A stretch of DNA of 64,000 nucleotides, from the NCBI GenBank assembly GCA_030789695.1, contig CM061142.1:607609659-607673658 (forward strand), given 5' to 3'. The notes below the pieces were generated by a model. The model did no database searches. It saw only the letters and a program-made list of their open reading frames with translations, and was not told the origin of the DNA. The translations under genes and the position numbers were made by a program. Below are positions 45,363 to 58,008 of this stretch, piece by piece (position 1 is the first letter of the stretch; every line of letters begins with the position of its first letter). This stretch comes from Scilla litardierei (Eukaryota > Streptophyta > Magnoliopsida > Asparagales > Asparagaceae).

Positions 45363-47013
45363 CAAAGCTCAAGCGTTTGGATACATAAGTTCCTTGCATA
45401 GCTATTTATTTATGTTGATATCTAAATGTGATTTAGAAAAGGAAGAAGGCACTCCGGAAAGTCAATCGAGTTAAATAGTTTAATTTATCATTAGTAAAGG
45501 CATAAGTAGGAGGAAATGAAAATGTGACATATTTTGATGTCACGATTTCAGAATAAATTGTTATACAAAAGACGTTTGACACATTTTGACGAATGTCGTC
45601 ACATTGCTTCTGAAGTAATGTTTTGTGTTAAGTAATTTGTAAATAACTATATATATATTAAATGTTAATATATAAATACACAAGATAGTAGCAAACTTAT
45701 ATGGTAAAATTAGACTAGGCCGTATCAAGAGATTAAGCTTCACAAGTCACATAAAGAGGGGTCTGACCTCTCGTATTATGAAGTCTACGGACACTTGTGA
45801 GTCTTAGCCTCTTAGATACAATGGCTGAAACCCATCTATGAGACAGTGGGAGAATGAGTTGTCGAACTCAGTCTAGTACATACTGATGTACCAGAGTCTA
45901 GATTAACCGAAATAAGTTATTCGTAAGTTTTATTAAGACACGTGTTCTTGATGAAACACAAGTCTGATAAAATAAAGAAACGAAATGACTAAAGTATTTA
46001 ACTGATTCGATTAGATCGAATGGTCAAATACTTAGCTAAATAAAATCTTGTGTAATTAAAAGAAAATGTGATTTTCTCTCAGATCAAGTCTGTTAACACA
46101 TCGGTGTGTTAAAAGGTATGAATCACACTTAATTAGATTTAGTGTGATCCATTGTAAGTGACTCTGAGCTAAGTCCTCCCTCTGGGTTAAGTCCCAAATA
46201 GTAATGCCTAGGTTTTGATAAAGTTCTATGAGAACATTATCAATAAGATATTCATTAAATCAAACATGAGGAAGTTGTATATTTACTCGAATTTCGTAAG
46301 ACGAAAAGTCGAGTTAAGACATCATAACTAATGATGACTTAGTCAACTTTTAGGATGAAATCCGGAGTAGTAACTCCGATTTAAAACTTGATGCAGGTCC
46401 GTGTGCGTAAATAAATTTGAGAATTTAGTTTACGTGCCCAAGGAAAATGTTTCCTCACTTTCTGCAAGTAAATCTTTAAAGTTAAAAGATTGGTGCAGAA
46501 AGGGAAATAGTGAAGTACAATAATGTTGGACGAGAACGGTTTTCATCCTAATTTCTTTAAAACGGATTATGATGAAACCGGTTTCACCAACAGATGTGTA
46601 CAGATCTACACGGACCAAACTCGATGTAAACGCTCAAGTTGACCATGAAAATTTGAGCATTCACTTATAAGTTCGTTTTTTCTAAATATGATTTAGACAA
46701 ACCAACTTATATGAATTGGCCAGATAGTTTTCAAGGTCAGTGGGAGCGTATAAATTACATGCGAATCATCAAAGGGATGGAACATACATTTTGACAAAGT
46801 AATCAAAAGGTTTGATACTTTATCAAGAATAGATATGAGCCATTTAAAATGACCAATTACTAATTATCGTAAGGTACGATAAACTGGATAAGATCCAAGT
46901 AAAATAAAATATTATGGATTCCGACAGACCAAATAAATTATTTGAATGAGATTCAAATGGTTGGTCTAACAGAAACATAGAAACCCCTTAAGTCTATAGT
47001 GTAGACGGTTTTA

Positions 47014-47064
47014 GCAGATCCACTCACGAAGGCTCTACCACATGAAGTCGGGAAAACTTATGTG
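47014..47064 (+). pseudogene. Copia pol C-terminal remnant in E5
   Basis: The frame reads ADPLTKALPHEVGKTYV before TAA. DPLTK-LP is the conserved end of copia RNase H. The upstream frame is closed by TAG at 47002-47004. It shows that E5 descends from a copia element that lost its pol. Confidence 0.7.
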
Positions 47065-47105
47065 TAAAAACGATATTAGATATCGAGATAAATGGGCCTG
47101 AGTGC

Positions 47106-47115
47106 AAGTGGGAGA
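47106..47115 (+). other. E5 polypurine tract
   Basis: AAGTGGGAGA directly before the 3' LTR. Confidence 0.75.
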
Positions 47116-49720
47116 TGTAGGAATATGATGCCCTCGAGGCCATTTATTCCTGTGTGAATAGCACAAACATCTTGTTCGAAATAACAGTAAGCTGTTTGGT
47201 AATAATTTATCTAAGTTATATTGTAATTAGATGTCGACTTAGGTAAAGTCCTGAGACTTTATGCAAGGTCAAACGGATATCGAGATGAGTATCTCGATCA
47301 TGGAGAAACGTTTGACTGTCTGTAGCATAAGTCTAAAATGGTTCGTGGTCATAGATGTTTCGAGACAAGGATATCAAAACATCGGACAGACCATTGTGTC
47401 TTAGTCTTCACCGTTTAGCGGTGGCGATGATCTCATGATCGCTTGACTTGGCGAAGTCGAAGACGAGACACAGGTGCTCATTGGAGTGAGTTCACTGAAC
47501 GATCCACTAGAGTTATCATATGGTTATATTGACCAATCTGTCAGTGATAACTCTGAGTGATGATAGGATAGTTGGTCTTTTGACTTGAGGTCATTTTGAC
47601 GGACCTGTGCGTGAACGGTGCCACTTAGATCAACTGACCTAGCTTCGAGGCAAGGCCTGTCGAAAGGTCTTTTGATTGGGTGTCACTTGAAACGTACGAG
47701 GCGAGTAATGACCAAGAGAGGATTCGTCTCTCCCGGTCAATGGGAGTTAGTGTCGTAGAGTTAGTTCGGTCTTTAGTAAAAACTCTGCGCAGAGTATGTT
47801 GGAAGAAGTCCAACATTAATTGACTAAAGATCGATAGAAACTAACCGGAGTCAAGTTATTGGGGTTGACAATTTGACCGTACCCCAGACTTGATCTACAC
47901 GACACAGTTTAGACGAAAAGACTATAACTACGGAATTCATCACGGAAACAGTCAGGTGGTCCCGACAATACTCATGTCAATGAGTCAACCACATAATGAT
48001 GATTCCTGAAGCAGGGACGGCAACCACTGCTCGTGGTCACTGCCGTATAGGGCTTCGAGCCCAACCTGTTGTAAGGGTCAGGCTGTAGGGTCTCACACAG
48101 AGTGCAACGCTTCGTCTAGTAATAGGTAGAAATTAGTTAGGGAGAATATTTGCATTTGATGCAAAAGAAGAGATAATTGCATTTGATGCAATATGATAAT
48201 TTAAGCTTAGATAGGGACTATTTTGCATTTGATGCAAAGGCAATTAAATATGTATTAAATTGTTTAATACAATATTTAATAAAATAAACGCAAGAAAAAG
48301 TTCACGGGTAAGACGGGAATGTCCCGGTCTAAACCCAGGTTCGAACGGCGTCCAAATCGGACGCCGGATGATCAAGTTAAAGCCAAAAAGCCCAAAGTAT
48401 CAGACCCAGGCAGAACAGGCTGCCTGGGCTAGCCCAGGCGCTGCCTGGGCTAAGCCCAGGCTCGGCCTGGGCTAGCCAGGCACAAGCCTGGGCTAAGCCC
48501 AGGCTCGGCCTGGGCTAGCCCAGGCGCCTGGGCATAGCCCAGGCCCGCCTGGGCTAAGCCCAGGCGCGCCTGGGCTCTGCCCAGGCGCGGGCCTGGGCAA
48601 GCCCAGGCCCGCCTGGGCTCTGCCCAGCGCCTGGGCAGAGCCCAGGCGCGGACCTGGGCTCGCCCAGGCGGCTGGACGAGCCCAGGCGCGACCTGGGCTC
48701 TGCCCAGGCGCGATTTGGGCAGTTTTGGCATGTGTGGGGCCCACCCATGGGCCCCACCTCTAGGGTTTTGAACCCTAAGTGTGCTGAATCTTTTGACGGC
48801 TCGTTTTTGTGAAAAACTAGCCTAGGGCTGATCTTTGGACACTCGATTGGAGGGTCAAACGAACTCCGATTGACGAACCGTTTTTTCCTATGCTTTCACC
48901 GTTGAACGCTTATCGTATTGATAGGTTGTATCAATCCTGAAGCTCAACGGTGAGTGAGTTAAAATTCACGGAAGTTTGCACTTTGTGAAGTGCAAACTAA
49001 CTTAATTTTAAATTAACTCATTGTTTAGTCCCACATCGGATTTTGAGAAAAGGGGAGAGTCCGCCGCCTATATAAATAGGGGTCTCCCCCCTTTCTCAAA
49101 ACTCGTCCCAAGCTCTAGATCTGAGCGGCTCTCGTAAATGTTGGAGCACGCTCGGATCTAAGCTTAAATAAATATTTCTCTATCTCCCTAAATTTCTACC
49201 TTACTCCTGCGGGCTCTAGCAAAGCCACAAAGGAGTTCGGATTCTGGATCCGAAATCTTGGCGGAGGTTTCACTCGCGTGAAACTTTCTTCGGCGGTTGG
49301 TTGGCTCGGCGGCACGGGGATTGATCGCCTCGGGATGCGGAGCGGTTCGAGGAGCGGTTCGGGGAGCGGTTCAAGGAGCGGCTCGGCGTGGGACGGGAGC
49401 AGCTCGGAAGACGGCGCGGAACATCTCGCCTGCTCCAGGGCTGAGATTCCGGGTATGTGGTTAAAGTATTTTATTAGCATTAGTTTAGTTTAATCGCAGT
49501 AGGCTAGATCCTTCTTGGGATGGTCAGACCCATCCCAAGTCGGCATAGATCTTGGCATAGGGTCTTGGACCTTAGGGCCAAGTTAAAAATGTTTTAACTT
49601 GCATGTTAATTAAGATTAACTGTTTTTCTTCCGCTGCTTTTGATTTTCCTGTCTATGTTCCGTCCGACTTAGGACGGGACTAGAGTTTTTATGCCCTAAG
49701 GGAACGTCCAATACCCAACA
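47116..49720 (+). repeat. E5 3' LTR
   Basis: 2605 bp, near-identical to 40476-43124 except for a shorter GC array (48421-48712). USE-like motif at 49028-49038. It ends CCCAACA, followed by CTAGT. Confidence 0.94.
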
Positions 49721-49828
49721 CTAGTAAGGGGGAGTATGTAGTTTGGATTATTGTGGCTCAAAGGGGGAGAATATGTGCTTGGTTGTTGCTTGCTTTGGGT
49801 TGTGCCACATAATACCAAAGGGGGAGAT

Positions 49829-50620
49829 TGTTAGGGTTGAATTCTGCTGATATTTGTTGGCATTAGTGGCACAATTGCTGGAGAGCTCAGTCTGCAGAAT
49901 CAGAGTTATTTTTGAGCAGTTTGAGCAAAATGTTGAACATTATGTTGAACGACATTATGTTCAACATTCGAATCTGGAATAATTGTTCGTATTCAGAAAC
50001 GCTACTTTGGTCTATAAATGTGTCATGGTGATCTCAGATCTGATTTGTAGCCTAGAATATCGGAGGTTCCTGATTTGATTGTTTCCAGATATTTGGTGAG
50101 ATTTTTATACTCCTTCTTACCCGAATTAGTTCCTTAATTGATGGAGGTTTGTTGAGAATTTTTGGGAATCTGGTTTGTTCCTAAATTGATGGAAGGAAAT
50201 ATTTGCTGAGATTTATTGGTTTTATTTACCAGAAATAGTTCCTTATTCTACGGGCAAAATATCCGCATGAGATTTGTTTTAATCTTTTTACCCGAAATAG
50301 ATTCGGTGGTTCCTTGAATATGTGATTCCTTACCCGAAGTGATCCTACAAATATTGGCGGATATTCTGCATTAAAAAGGAAGTTATTTACCTGGATATAG
50401 TGGTTTCAAAATCTGGTTGGTTTCATAACTAAATGGTATGTGCGATTGAAGATATGTGCGGTTGAAGATTTTTTAAATGAATGGTTTCAGATCTTACAGT
50501 ATTGTTTAGATCTTCTCCAGATACGCTGTTGGATGCAGGTATGCATAAGATTTGCTGACGAAGGTGAATGAAAGGATCAATCCACAACCGAGGTATGAAA
50601 GATCCACTAACAAATGAATG
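49829..50620 (+). repeat. TR-GAG array LTR4, left part
   Basis: First 792 bp of LTR4. Interrupted by E2 after GAATG (50616-50620); it resumes at 60595. Confidence 0.93.
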
Positions 50621-50968
50621 TGTCACGCCCCGCTTCCGTAAAATGGAGGCGAGACGTGAAAAGTTCCGCACGAGAGTGAAGCTGTGAAGCCCCAAACCCG
50701 ATAAGCGTCAATAAAACATAAGCAGGTCCCTGTAACCACAAAAGGAACAACAATAATAACACAAGGAGAGACAGAAAATACAATTCTCATATCTCATAAT
50801 TGTCCAACATGAAAATTGAGTTCAACATCCAGAAAAGCCACCAGGCTAAAAGAAAGAGTCTAAAGGCCCAGAACAAGGCCAACAAAAGCAACAACGCAAC
50901 AGTGTATAGGTGCTACGCATCGACAACAAAACAGCAGTCTAAACAAAAGGAAAAGCTCAACGAAGACA

Positions 50969-51076
50969 CTAGGACTGGTCCCCAGTGTCCACGTACTCCC
51001 CGTCAAACATAAGCTCGGGCTCGGCGTCAGCAAACACCTCGTCCTCAACATGGTACTCATGCTTAGGATCTAACAT
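50969..51076 (-). CDS. Small acidic LTR ORF, 35 aa (3' LTR of E2)
   Basis: 35 codons, starting MLDPKHEY and ending YVDTGDQS before TAG. It differs from the other E2 copy at only three residues (6, 9, 23) and aligns without gaps to the E1 frame. An in-frame TGA just upstream fixes the start. Acidic, no signal peptide or membrane segment, no known family. Confidence 0.5.
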   Translation of the reverse strand: MLDPKHEYHVEDEVFADAEPELMFDGEYVDTGDQS

Positions 51077-52383
51077 GTGTCACCCAAAAGAGTAAAGGGG
51101 CACATGTCAGCAAGTCTAAAAGACTTGGGCAAGGAAACGGAAAGCAAGGCAACTAGCAACCTAGCAGTTATAATATGCATGACATGACAGTTATAACATG
51201 AGTGCACAAGCAAGACATGGTGAAACAATAAGTACAAGAGAACAATCATCGGGACAAGTCAAGAGTATCCAAGCTACTAACAATCTCAATCATTTCACTA
51301 GTCACGTTTCAAGTTGTTTGTAGATGTTTACGCCTTACAGCTGAATGGTTTGGCATTCACGCTGATTGGCCGCTTAACACTACCCCAGAACCCAGAGTTT
51401 ACGCCTTACCACTGCAGTTGCTGATCGGGCAGACTCCCAGTTGATTGGCCGCTTAACTCTCACCCCCAATACCCACATGTAAACGAGCCAGGGTCCCGCA
51501 CACGAGCTCAGTAAATGAGCCAGGGTTGCCCCGCACAGGAGCTCGCATTCTAGTTCACGATTCACAAGCATTTGGCATAGGGGTGCACCTAGCCGGAAAC
51601 AAGTAGTTCGGGCATTGGCTATCAACCAACACATGGCCCGCTTCTGGAACACGAGCCAGGAACACAAGCATTGTAGTGAAGCTACGCAATCACGGAAATA
51701 CTTAAAGAATGCAATGACATGACAATTAATTTGCGTACCGTTAATGGAAATTAAACATGACATGGTAATTGTGCAACATGATAATGTCGGATCTAGCTTC
51801 GTTGTCAAGCTAGTTCCTCAATGTGCGCCTAGGCGAGTATCATTTCGTCGCCTAGTCTCTTTTACGCCTACAACGAGAAAATGACCTAAAACATGGCCTA
51901 AACCCTAAGTGGCAAGTTTCACTTGCCTAGCACCGAGGATGACGATCACGAGGGTTCGTCCCACGGACGCTAATCTACGGGGAAGTCGCTGTTATGGAAA
52001 AACAATCATCAAAACAACATTCATTTCATTAGGGTTTCACAAAAACACAACGGGTCATGAAAACATTAAGAGATCGATTATTACCGTATTAGAAACGGAA
52101 GAATGATGCCGAGCAACCAAGGCGATGGAAGAAACGCTCCCGGGAACCTAGGGTTCAGATCTGGAAATGGATGGAGAAGTTTGGAGAAATAGGGTTTTGG
52201 GGGATTTTGGGGGTTTGATTAGATTTTGAGGAAGATGAGAGGTAGAATGTGTTAGGGGAGAGTTTGGATGATGGATTTTGGGCTTGGGATGAAGGAATAA
52301 GGGTTTGAGGTAATATGGGGCTCAATGGGGGAGAAACTAGGGTTTTTGGTCGTGAGGAAGGAGAAGAAAACGTTTGGGAGGGG

Positions 52384-52391
52384 TTTAAATA
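52384..52391 (-). promoter_or_regulatory. E2 LTR TATA-like box
   Basis: TATTTAAA on the minus strand, 44 bp downstream of the palindrome array. The 5' LTR copy is at 59739-59746. Confidence 0.6.
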
Positions 52392-52435
52392 GGAAGGGCT
52401 GGCGGCTGCCCAGAAATTAGGGTTTTGGCACTGAT

Positions 52436-52964
52436 TAGTCGGTCAGAGAACAACCACTGACCGACTAGTTTGGGAACTAGTCGGTCGGTTGACCAACGCA
52501 GACCGACTAAGTCCAATCAGTAACTCCTACACAGAAATAGGATCTAGATTTAGTCGGTCAAAGAACAACTACTGACCGACTAGTTTGGCATCTAGTCGGT
52601 CGATGAACGTTCTTACACCGACTAAGAGTAAACAGTACTCGACTGTTCAGAGGAACTAAGAATTAGTCGGTCTGAGTACATAACTTAACCGACTAGTTTA
52701 ACAACTAGTCGGTCGAAAGATGAACTTAGACCGACTAAGAAGGAACAGTAACTAGTACCAAAAATAGTTGATGAGTTAGTCGGTTGAAGAAGCATTGCCG
52801 ACCGACTAGTTTGCAACCTAGTCGGTCAACCAACATTCTTAGACCGACTAACGACAAACAGTAACTCCTGAGAAATTTGCAAAGCCAACTAGTTGGTTCA
52901 AGAAGGTTTGCCGACCGACTGGATCGTCATCTAGTCGGTCGGTGCCCCTTCTTATACCGGCTAA
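52436..52964 (-). repeat. ACCGACTAG palindrome array in E2 3' LTR
   Basis: Five modules with the same architecture as in E3. The spacer sequences also match when both are read in the element's own sense: each has an AAATTCTC-like stretch, then ACTGTTT, then CGTTAGTCGGTCTAAGAA. The array is therefore homologous, not just similar in motif. Confidence 0.88.
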
Positions 52965-53280
52965 TGAGCACCAAAAGTTCCGATATGGAGCGTGGAGCTC
53001 TGGGATCGATTCCTAAGAATCCTAGGCTTGATCTAACAATAAGATATGACCGATACGAAGCCCGCCACAAATGACTTGCTCTGAAATCGACGATTCTAAG
53101 GAAGAAGCTAAGAAAACACGACGAAACGATCGAAAATGAAAGTTACGGAGACGAAAACCACATATGAGGAGAAAATCCACCAAAACACATAATATAATGT
53201 AATAAATCCAGATACATGAAAACCAGTTGTTACATCATCCCCAACTTAAGAAAAATTCCGTCCTCGGAATTTCCCAACAC

Positions 53281-56200
53281 TCACGTGTCCGGGAACAAAA
53301 GTGGGAAACGCTCTTGCCACATCACCCTCACAAGATTGACAATCTTGTTCCGAAGTGACTTCTGACGCCTGTCCAGAATCTGCACTGGCTGCTGGTCATA
53401 CGTCATATCGGGGCGAACGGTAATCTCTGAGAAATCCACAGCATGAGATGGATCGCTAATGTATCGACGAAGCTGCGACACATTGAAAACATTGTGAACT
53501 CCCTCCAAAGATGGCGGCAAGGCTAAGCGATAAGCTACCTCGCCAACTTTCTCCAGAATGTCAAACGGTCCAATGTATCGCGGGCTCAACTTCCCTCGCT
53601 TCCCAAAACGAATCACACCACGATTCGAGGAAATCCTCAGAAATACATGGTCGCCCGGTTGAAACTCCAAAGGACGACGTTTAGCATCCGCCCAATGCTT
53701 AAAACGGTCCTGAGCAATCCTCAACCTCTCCCGAATGTTCCTGACAATATCCACGGCCTCCACAATCATCTCAGGTCCCAACAACTCCCGATCACCAACG
53801 TCATCCCAACTCAATGGCGATCGACATTTCCTTCCATAAAGAGCGGCGAAAGGCGCCATGCCAATACTCGACTGGAAGCTGTTGTTGTAAGAAAACTCTA
53901 CCAGATGTAGATGGTCCTCCCACGAACCCTTGAAATCCAACATGCACGCCCTCAGCATGTCCTCCAAGATCTGAATCGTCCTCTCGGACTGGCCATCCGT
54001 CTGCGGATGGTACGCCGTGCTGAAAATCAGACGCGTACCCAAACTCTTCTGCAAACTCTGCCAGAACTGAGATGTGAACCTCGTGTCTCTGTCTGACACG
54101 ATACTCACGGGGACTCCGTGAAGTCACACGACCTCCTGCACGATTCACGTTACATCACTATCCAAACTAGGGAAAGGAAATAAAAACGGAGAGTAAAAGA
54201 ATTTTACCTCCATATATCTCCTCGCTAGCGCCTCGGTGGACTGTCCCAATCGGAACGGAACAAAGTGAGCGGATTTGGTCAATCGGTCTACGATCACCCA
54301 AATCGCGTCATTCTGCTTCGGACTCCGAGGTAGTCCAGTCACGAAATCCATAGTGATGTGTTGCCATTTCCACTCTGGAATCGGAAGCGGTTGTAGCAAC
54401 CCGGCCGTACGCTGATGCTCCGCCTTTACTTGCTGACAAACCAAGCACTTGGCTACACTCCGAGCCACACTCCTCTTCATGCCATGCCACCAATAGTTCA
54501 GACGAAGATCCGGGTACATCTTGGTCCCACCAGGATGCACAGAATACGGCGAACTGTGTGCCTCCACCATCAACTCCTCTCTAATATCTCCAGCTGGCAC
54601 ACACAACCTGGCTCCAAACCTCAGCGAGCCATCCTCATGAATCAAAAAGTCAGTCCGCAGACCGGCTTCCACCTGCTCCCGAATCTTCACCAGCTTCGGA
54701 TCCTTAGCCTGGCCAGCCTTGATCCGATCCACAATCGTCGACTGTATCTGCATACACATCAACGAAGAAGCCTCCCCAGGAAGAACAATCTCCACACCAG
54801 ACTCGCAAAAATCCTGCTGCAATCCCCACTGCGAAGTCAAAATCATCACCGCTGGAAGCCTACTCAGCGCATCAGGAACAACATTCACCTTGCCAGGGTG
54901 ATACTACAAATCAATCTCATAATCCGCCATGAGCTCCAACCATCGACGCTGTCGCATGTTGAGCTCCTTCTGAGTAAAAATATACTTCAAGCTTTTGTGA
55001 TCGGTGAAAATTTTCACTTTCTCACTCAGCAGGAAGTGCCTCCAAATCTTAAGAGCAAACACAACGGCAGCCAACTCCAAATCATGCGTCAGGTAATTCT
55101 TCTCATGAACCTTAAGCTGACGAGAAGCATACGCCACAACATGCCCATGCTGATGCAACACACAACCGAGACCCTTGCCAGAAGCATCGCAAAAGATCTC
55201 AAACCCACCGCTGTGATCAGGCACAACAAGAACAGGGACAGACGTCAAACGCTCTCTCAGAACACCAAAGGCATGCTCACAATCACCCGACCAAACAAAA
55301 GGTACATCCTTCCGCGTCAACCTGGTCATCGGCTCAGCAATACGGGAAAAGTCCTTAATGAAACGCCGATAGTAACCAGCAAGCCCAAGGAAACTCCGAA
55401 TCTCAGACGCAGACGACGGAACAGGCCACTCTCTGATGGCCCTAATCTTCTCGGGATCCACTGAAATACCCTCTCCAGTCACCACATGCCCGAGAAAAGC
55501 AACTCTATCCAGCCAAAACTCGCACTTCGAAAATTTAGCATACAACCGATGCCTCCTCAAAATCTCCAATACCTTCCTCAAGTGCGAGGCATGCTCCTCC
55601 TCCGACCATGAATAGATCAGAATGTCGTCAATAAAGATAACGACAAACTTATCCAAAAAGTCATAGAAAATCAGGTTCATCAGATTCATAAAAACTGCGG
55701 GTGCATTGGTTACACCGAAAGGCATAACCACAAACTCGTAGTGTCCATACTTCGTCCTGAACGCTGTCTTCGGAACATCTCCCTTCTTCACCTTCAACTG
55801 ATGGTAACCACTCCTCAAATCCAATTTAGAAAACACCCTCGAACCTCTAAGCTGATCAAAAATATCATCGATGTGAGGCAACGGGTATTTATTCTTGATG
55901 GTCACCGCATTCAACTCCCGATAGTCCATGCACATGCGACGCGAACCATCCTTCTTCTTCACCAACAACACCAGTGATCCCCACGGAGACACACTAGGGT
56001 TGATATAACCCTTCTGCAAAAGCTCATCCAACTGCTTCCGTAACTCTTCCAATTCAGCGGGTGCCATACGATACGGCGCCTTCGAAATCAGCTGTGCTCC
56101 CAGAACAAGATCAATAGAAAATTCTAGAGCTCGATCAGGTGGCAAACTAGACATCTCCTCGGGGAAGAAGTCACCAAAATCTCGCACCACAGCTGGCCAC

Positions 56201-56627
56201 TCCAACTCCATCTGCATAGCCACAACCTCCACCGGCCTGGCCTGAAACCTGACAGGACCAAGCGAACTGATGCCACGGATGAACTCAAATACTGGATGTC
56301 CGGGAATCTCGAACACCACCTTCTTCCTCCGACAGCCGATCGTAGCATAGAAGCTCGCAAGCCAGTCCATACCAAGAACTGCATCATAGGTGATGATGTC
56401 GTGGACAATGAAATCAGCGTAAAGCTCATGTCCACAGACCACCAACGAGCAAGAATTGCAACCAATATGCACCGAGACCACGCCATTCCCTGTAACGATA
56501 TTCCAACTCTTGGGAAGAGGGGACGTCGACAAGGAATGCTTCTCCACGAAGCTCCGAGAAATAATGCACATCGATGCACCAGAGTCAAAGAGGACTCGTG
56601 CAGGAAATGTGCACACCTAAACCACAC
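53281..56627 (-). pseudogene. pol: E2 pol: protease-RT-RNase H-integrase, broken
   Basis: Protease with intact Asp-Ser-Gly (56578-56586), RT ([13 protein letters not shown]), RNase H ([13 protein letters not shown]), integrase zinc finger, DDE core and GPY/F-like segment. Breaks: TAG at 56617-56619 near the start; TAG at 54904-54906, where E1 has CAG; TGA at 54124-54126, where E1 has CGA, directly after the candidate intron (54136-54207). The chromodomain-like tail lacks 16 codons found in E1 (between VRVMW and ERFP) without a frame change. The RT frame 56616-54904 is open for 570 codons. Confidence 0.9.
54136..54207 (-). other. Candidate intron inside E2 integrase
   Basis: 72 bp, GTAAAA donor and GTGCAG acceptor, at the codon where E1 has its 70-bp interval. 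It contains an in-frame TAA, so unspliced RNA ends there, before the second catalytic Asp. Confidence 0.7.
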
Positions 56628-56739
56628 CTAACAAGTAATTAACAATCAAACCCTAGTCTAGCAACCATTCATATTCAAGCAAACAACACAATTTAACAAT
56701 CAAACCAGCTAGGAAAGTAACAGCTAGATTGAGGATTAC
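56628..56739 (-). other. Candidate gag-pol intron of E2
   Basis: 112 bp, GTAATC donor, CTTGTTAG acceptor, T-rich. Joining gives VIAG then GTG GTT, as in E1. A TAG follows nine bases later (56617-56619). Unspliced RNA extends gag by 15 codons to a stop at 56693-56695. Confidence 0.65.
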
Positions 56740-57871
56740 CTGCGATAACCTCATCCACAGCCTCGCTCTCCACTGCGGTCATCAGAAAAGCCTGCCTCCT
56801 CGGCAGAATAGCCTGCTGAAAAGCCTGCCTCTGTGGAACAAGAGCTGCTCCACGTCCAGCAAGAACAGACGCTCGCTGCTGTAACAGCTGAGCTGCAACA
56901 GGTGCCCTCCGCAGCTGATTCGCATGCCGACAATCCTTCGCGACAAGGGAAGCATCACCACAAACCAAACACTGGCCCAGAAACTTCCTACACTGATCCT
57001 TGATGTGGCCAGGCTTGCCGCAGAAATGGCAAGTCTTCAGAATAGGCCCTCCTAGCCTCTTGAACTGAACTGGATGATTAGGCTTGAAACCAGGCCTAAC
57101 CACCGCCCTGGCCTGCTCCATAGGCCTCTTCCCAGCACCAGAAACATGTCCTCTCCTCTGACTCAGGTTCAGCTCCTGCCTCCTCGCAGCGACTAGAACC
57201 TTCTGATAGGAGTCCAGATCAGAGGAAGACATAAAACTCTGGAGCTCCAAAGCAAGTCCCTGCAGGAACCTCTGAGTCCTCTCATCAGCATCCTGCACCA
57301 TCTTGTGTGCGAATCGACTCAGCCTAGTGAACTCTTGGTGGTACAGGTCCACCGTCAAGCTCCCTTGCTTCAGATCAATAAAGCGCTGCAGCATCTCCTT
57401 CCTAGCAGCCGTCGGAAAGAACTCCTCATCAAACCTGTACTTAAAGGTAGCCCAAGCTATCGGCTCCACCAACATCTTCTCTTCCACATCCCACCAGTTC
57501 TGAGCGTTATCCTTAAGCCGCCTCTTCGCCAAATCAACCCATCTAGCCGGGGTGATCTTGGCCATCTTCAAGTTATCCTCAATGTTCCGAATCCACTCAT
57601 CGGCAGCCAGAAGACCCTCAGACCCATCAAAATATGCGGGACCCAGCTCCTGAAATTGCTTCGCTCCCGGCTCGGAGCGAGGGACATCCGGAAGGGCCCG
57701 GGCAGCTCGAGCAAGTGGAGCATTCTGGACTTGCAGGAGCACGCCCTGCTGCACTTGCATCATCTGAAGCATCATCCGCATCATCTCTCCATTGGTGGGT
57801 TCCCGCTCAGGCTCCTCATCATGAGGGGACGCACCACTACCTCCACCACGGGTGAATCGCCTTCCTGCCAT
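56740..57871 (-). CDS. gag: E2 gag, open
   Basis: Starts MAGRRFTRGGGSG about 145 bp inside the 5' LTR end. Met-rich N-terminus, retrotransposon gag domain (about residues 70-240, with WWDVEEKM and LYHQEFTRL), Arg-rich linker, then CCHC knuckle CHFCGKPGHIKDQC. The second knuckle reads CLVCGDASLVAKDC, with Leu in place of the His. 378 codons run to the donor site at 56739; unspliced, the frame ends at 56693. No stop interrupts it. Confidence 0.88.
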
Positions 57872-57992
57872 CTAATGACACAGAAAACGAAGCAGATTAG
57901 ACTCATAGCTTATGACTCGGACGTCGAACTTAGTTTATTGGACGTTCTAATATTATTATCGTTATTCCGATAATCGCAGTTACAGAAGAGGA

Positions 57993-58008
57993 CCTGCATG
58001 AGCCACCA
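57993..58008 (-). other. Candidate primer binding site of E2
   Basis: TGGTGGCTCATGCAGG on the minus strand, 8 nt inside the 5' LTR end, matching the E1 site except one base. tRNA not assigned. Confidence 0.4.

Larger units (their letters stand above)
43125..47115 (+). other. E5 internal region, non-coding
   Basis: About 4 kb, AT-rich in the first 600 bp with runs of TTTTAAA. No frame over about 75 codons is open. Four hairpin-forming copies of TTGTTGAGCTACACTCAAG-like sequence lie between 44381 and 45362. The only coding trace is at 47014-47064. Confidence 0.8.
40476..49720 (+). mobile_element. E5: non-autonomous copia-derived LTR element
   Basis: 9.2 kb with LTRs 40476-43124 (2649 bp) and 47116-49720 (2605 bp), target duplication CTAGT (40471-40475 and 49721-49725), an initiator-Met-like primer site and a polypurine tract. 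The 4-kb interior has no long reading frame; only a short copia RNase H tail remnant just before the 3' LTR is recognisable. Classed as a large non-autonomous (LARD-like) element of copia origin. The LTRs are near-identical apart from one 44-bp repeat difference, so movement was recent and needed enzymes from elsewhere. Confidence 0.92.
50621..53234 (-). repeat. E2 3' LTR
   Basis: 2614 bp. From the element's 5' side: U3 array (52436-52964), TATA-like TATTTAAA (52384-52391), GC-poor leader, hairpin (51071-51109), small ORF (50969-51076), end GTGACA. It keeps a 41-bp segment that the other LTR lacks. Confidence 0.95.

Noticed and set aside
54415..55464. Long plus-strand open frame of 349 codons
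   Set aside because: Antisense shadow of E2 pol; composition follows the opposite-strand codons and no domain is seen.
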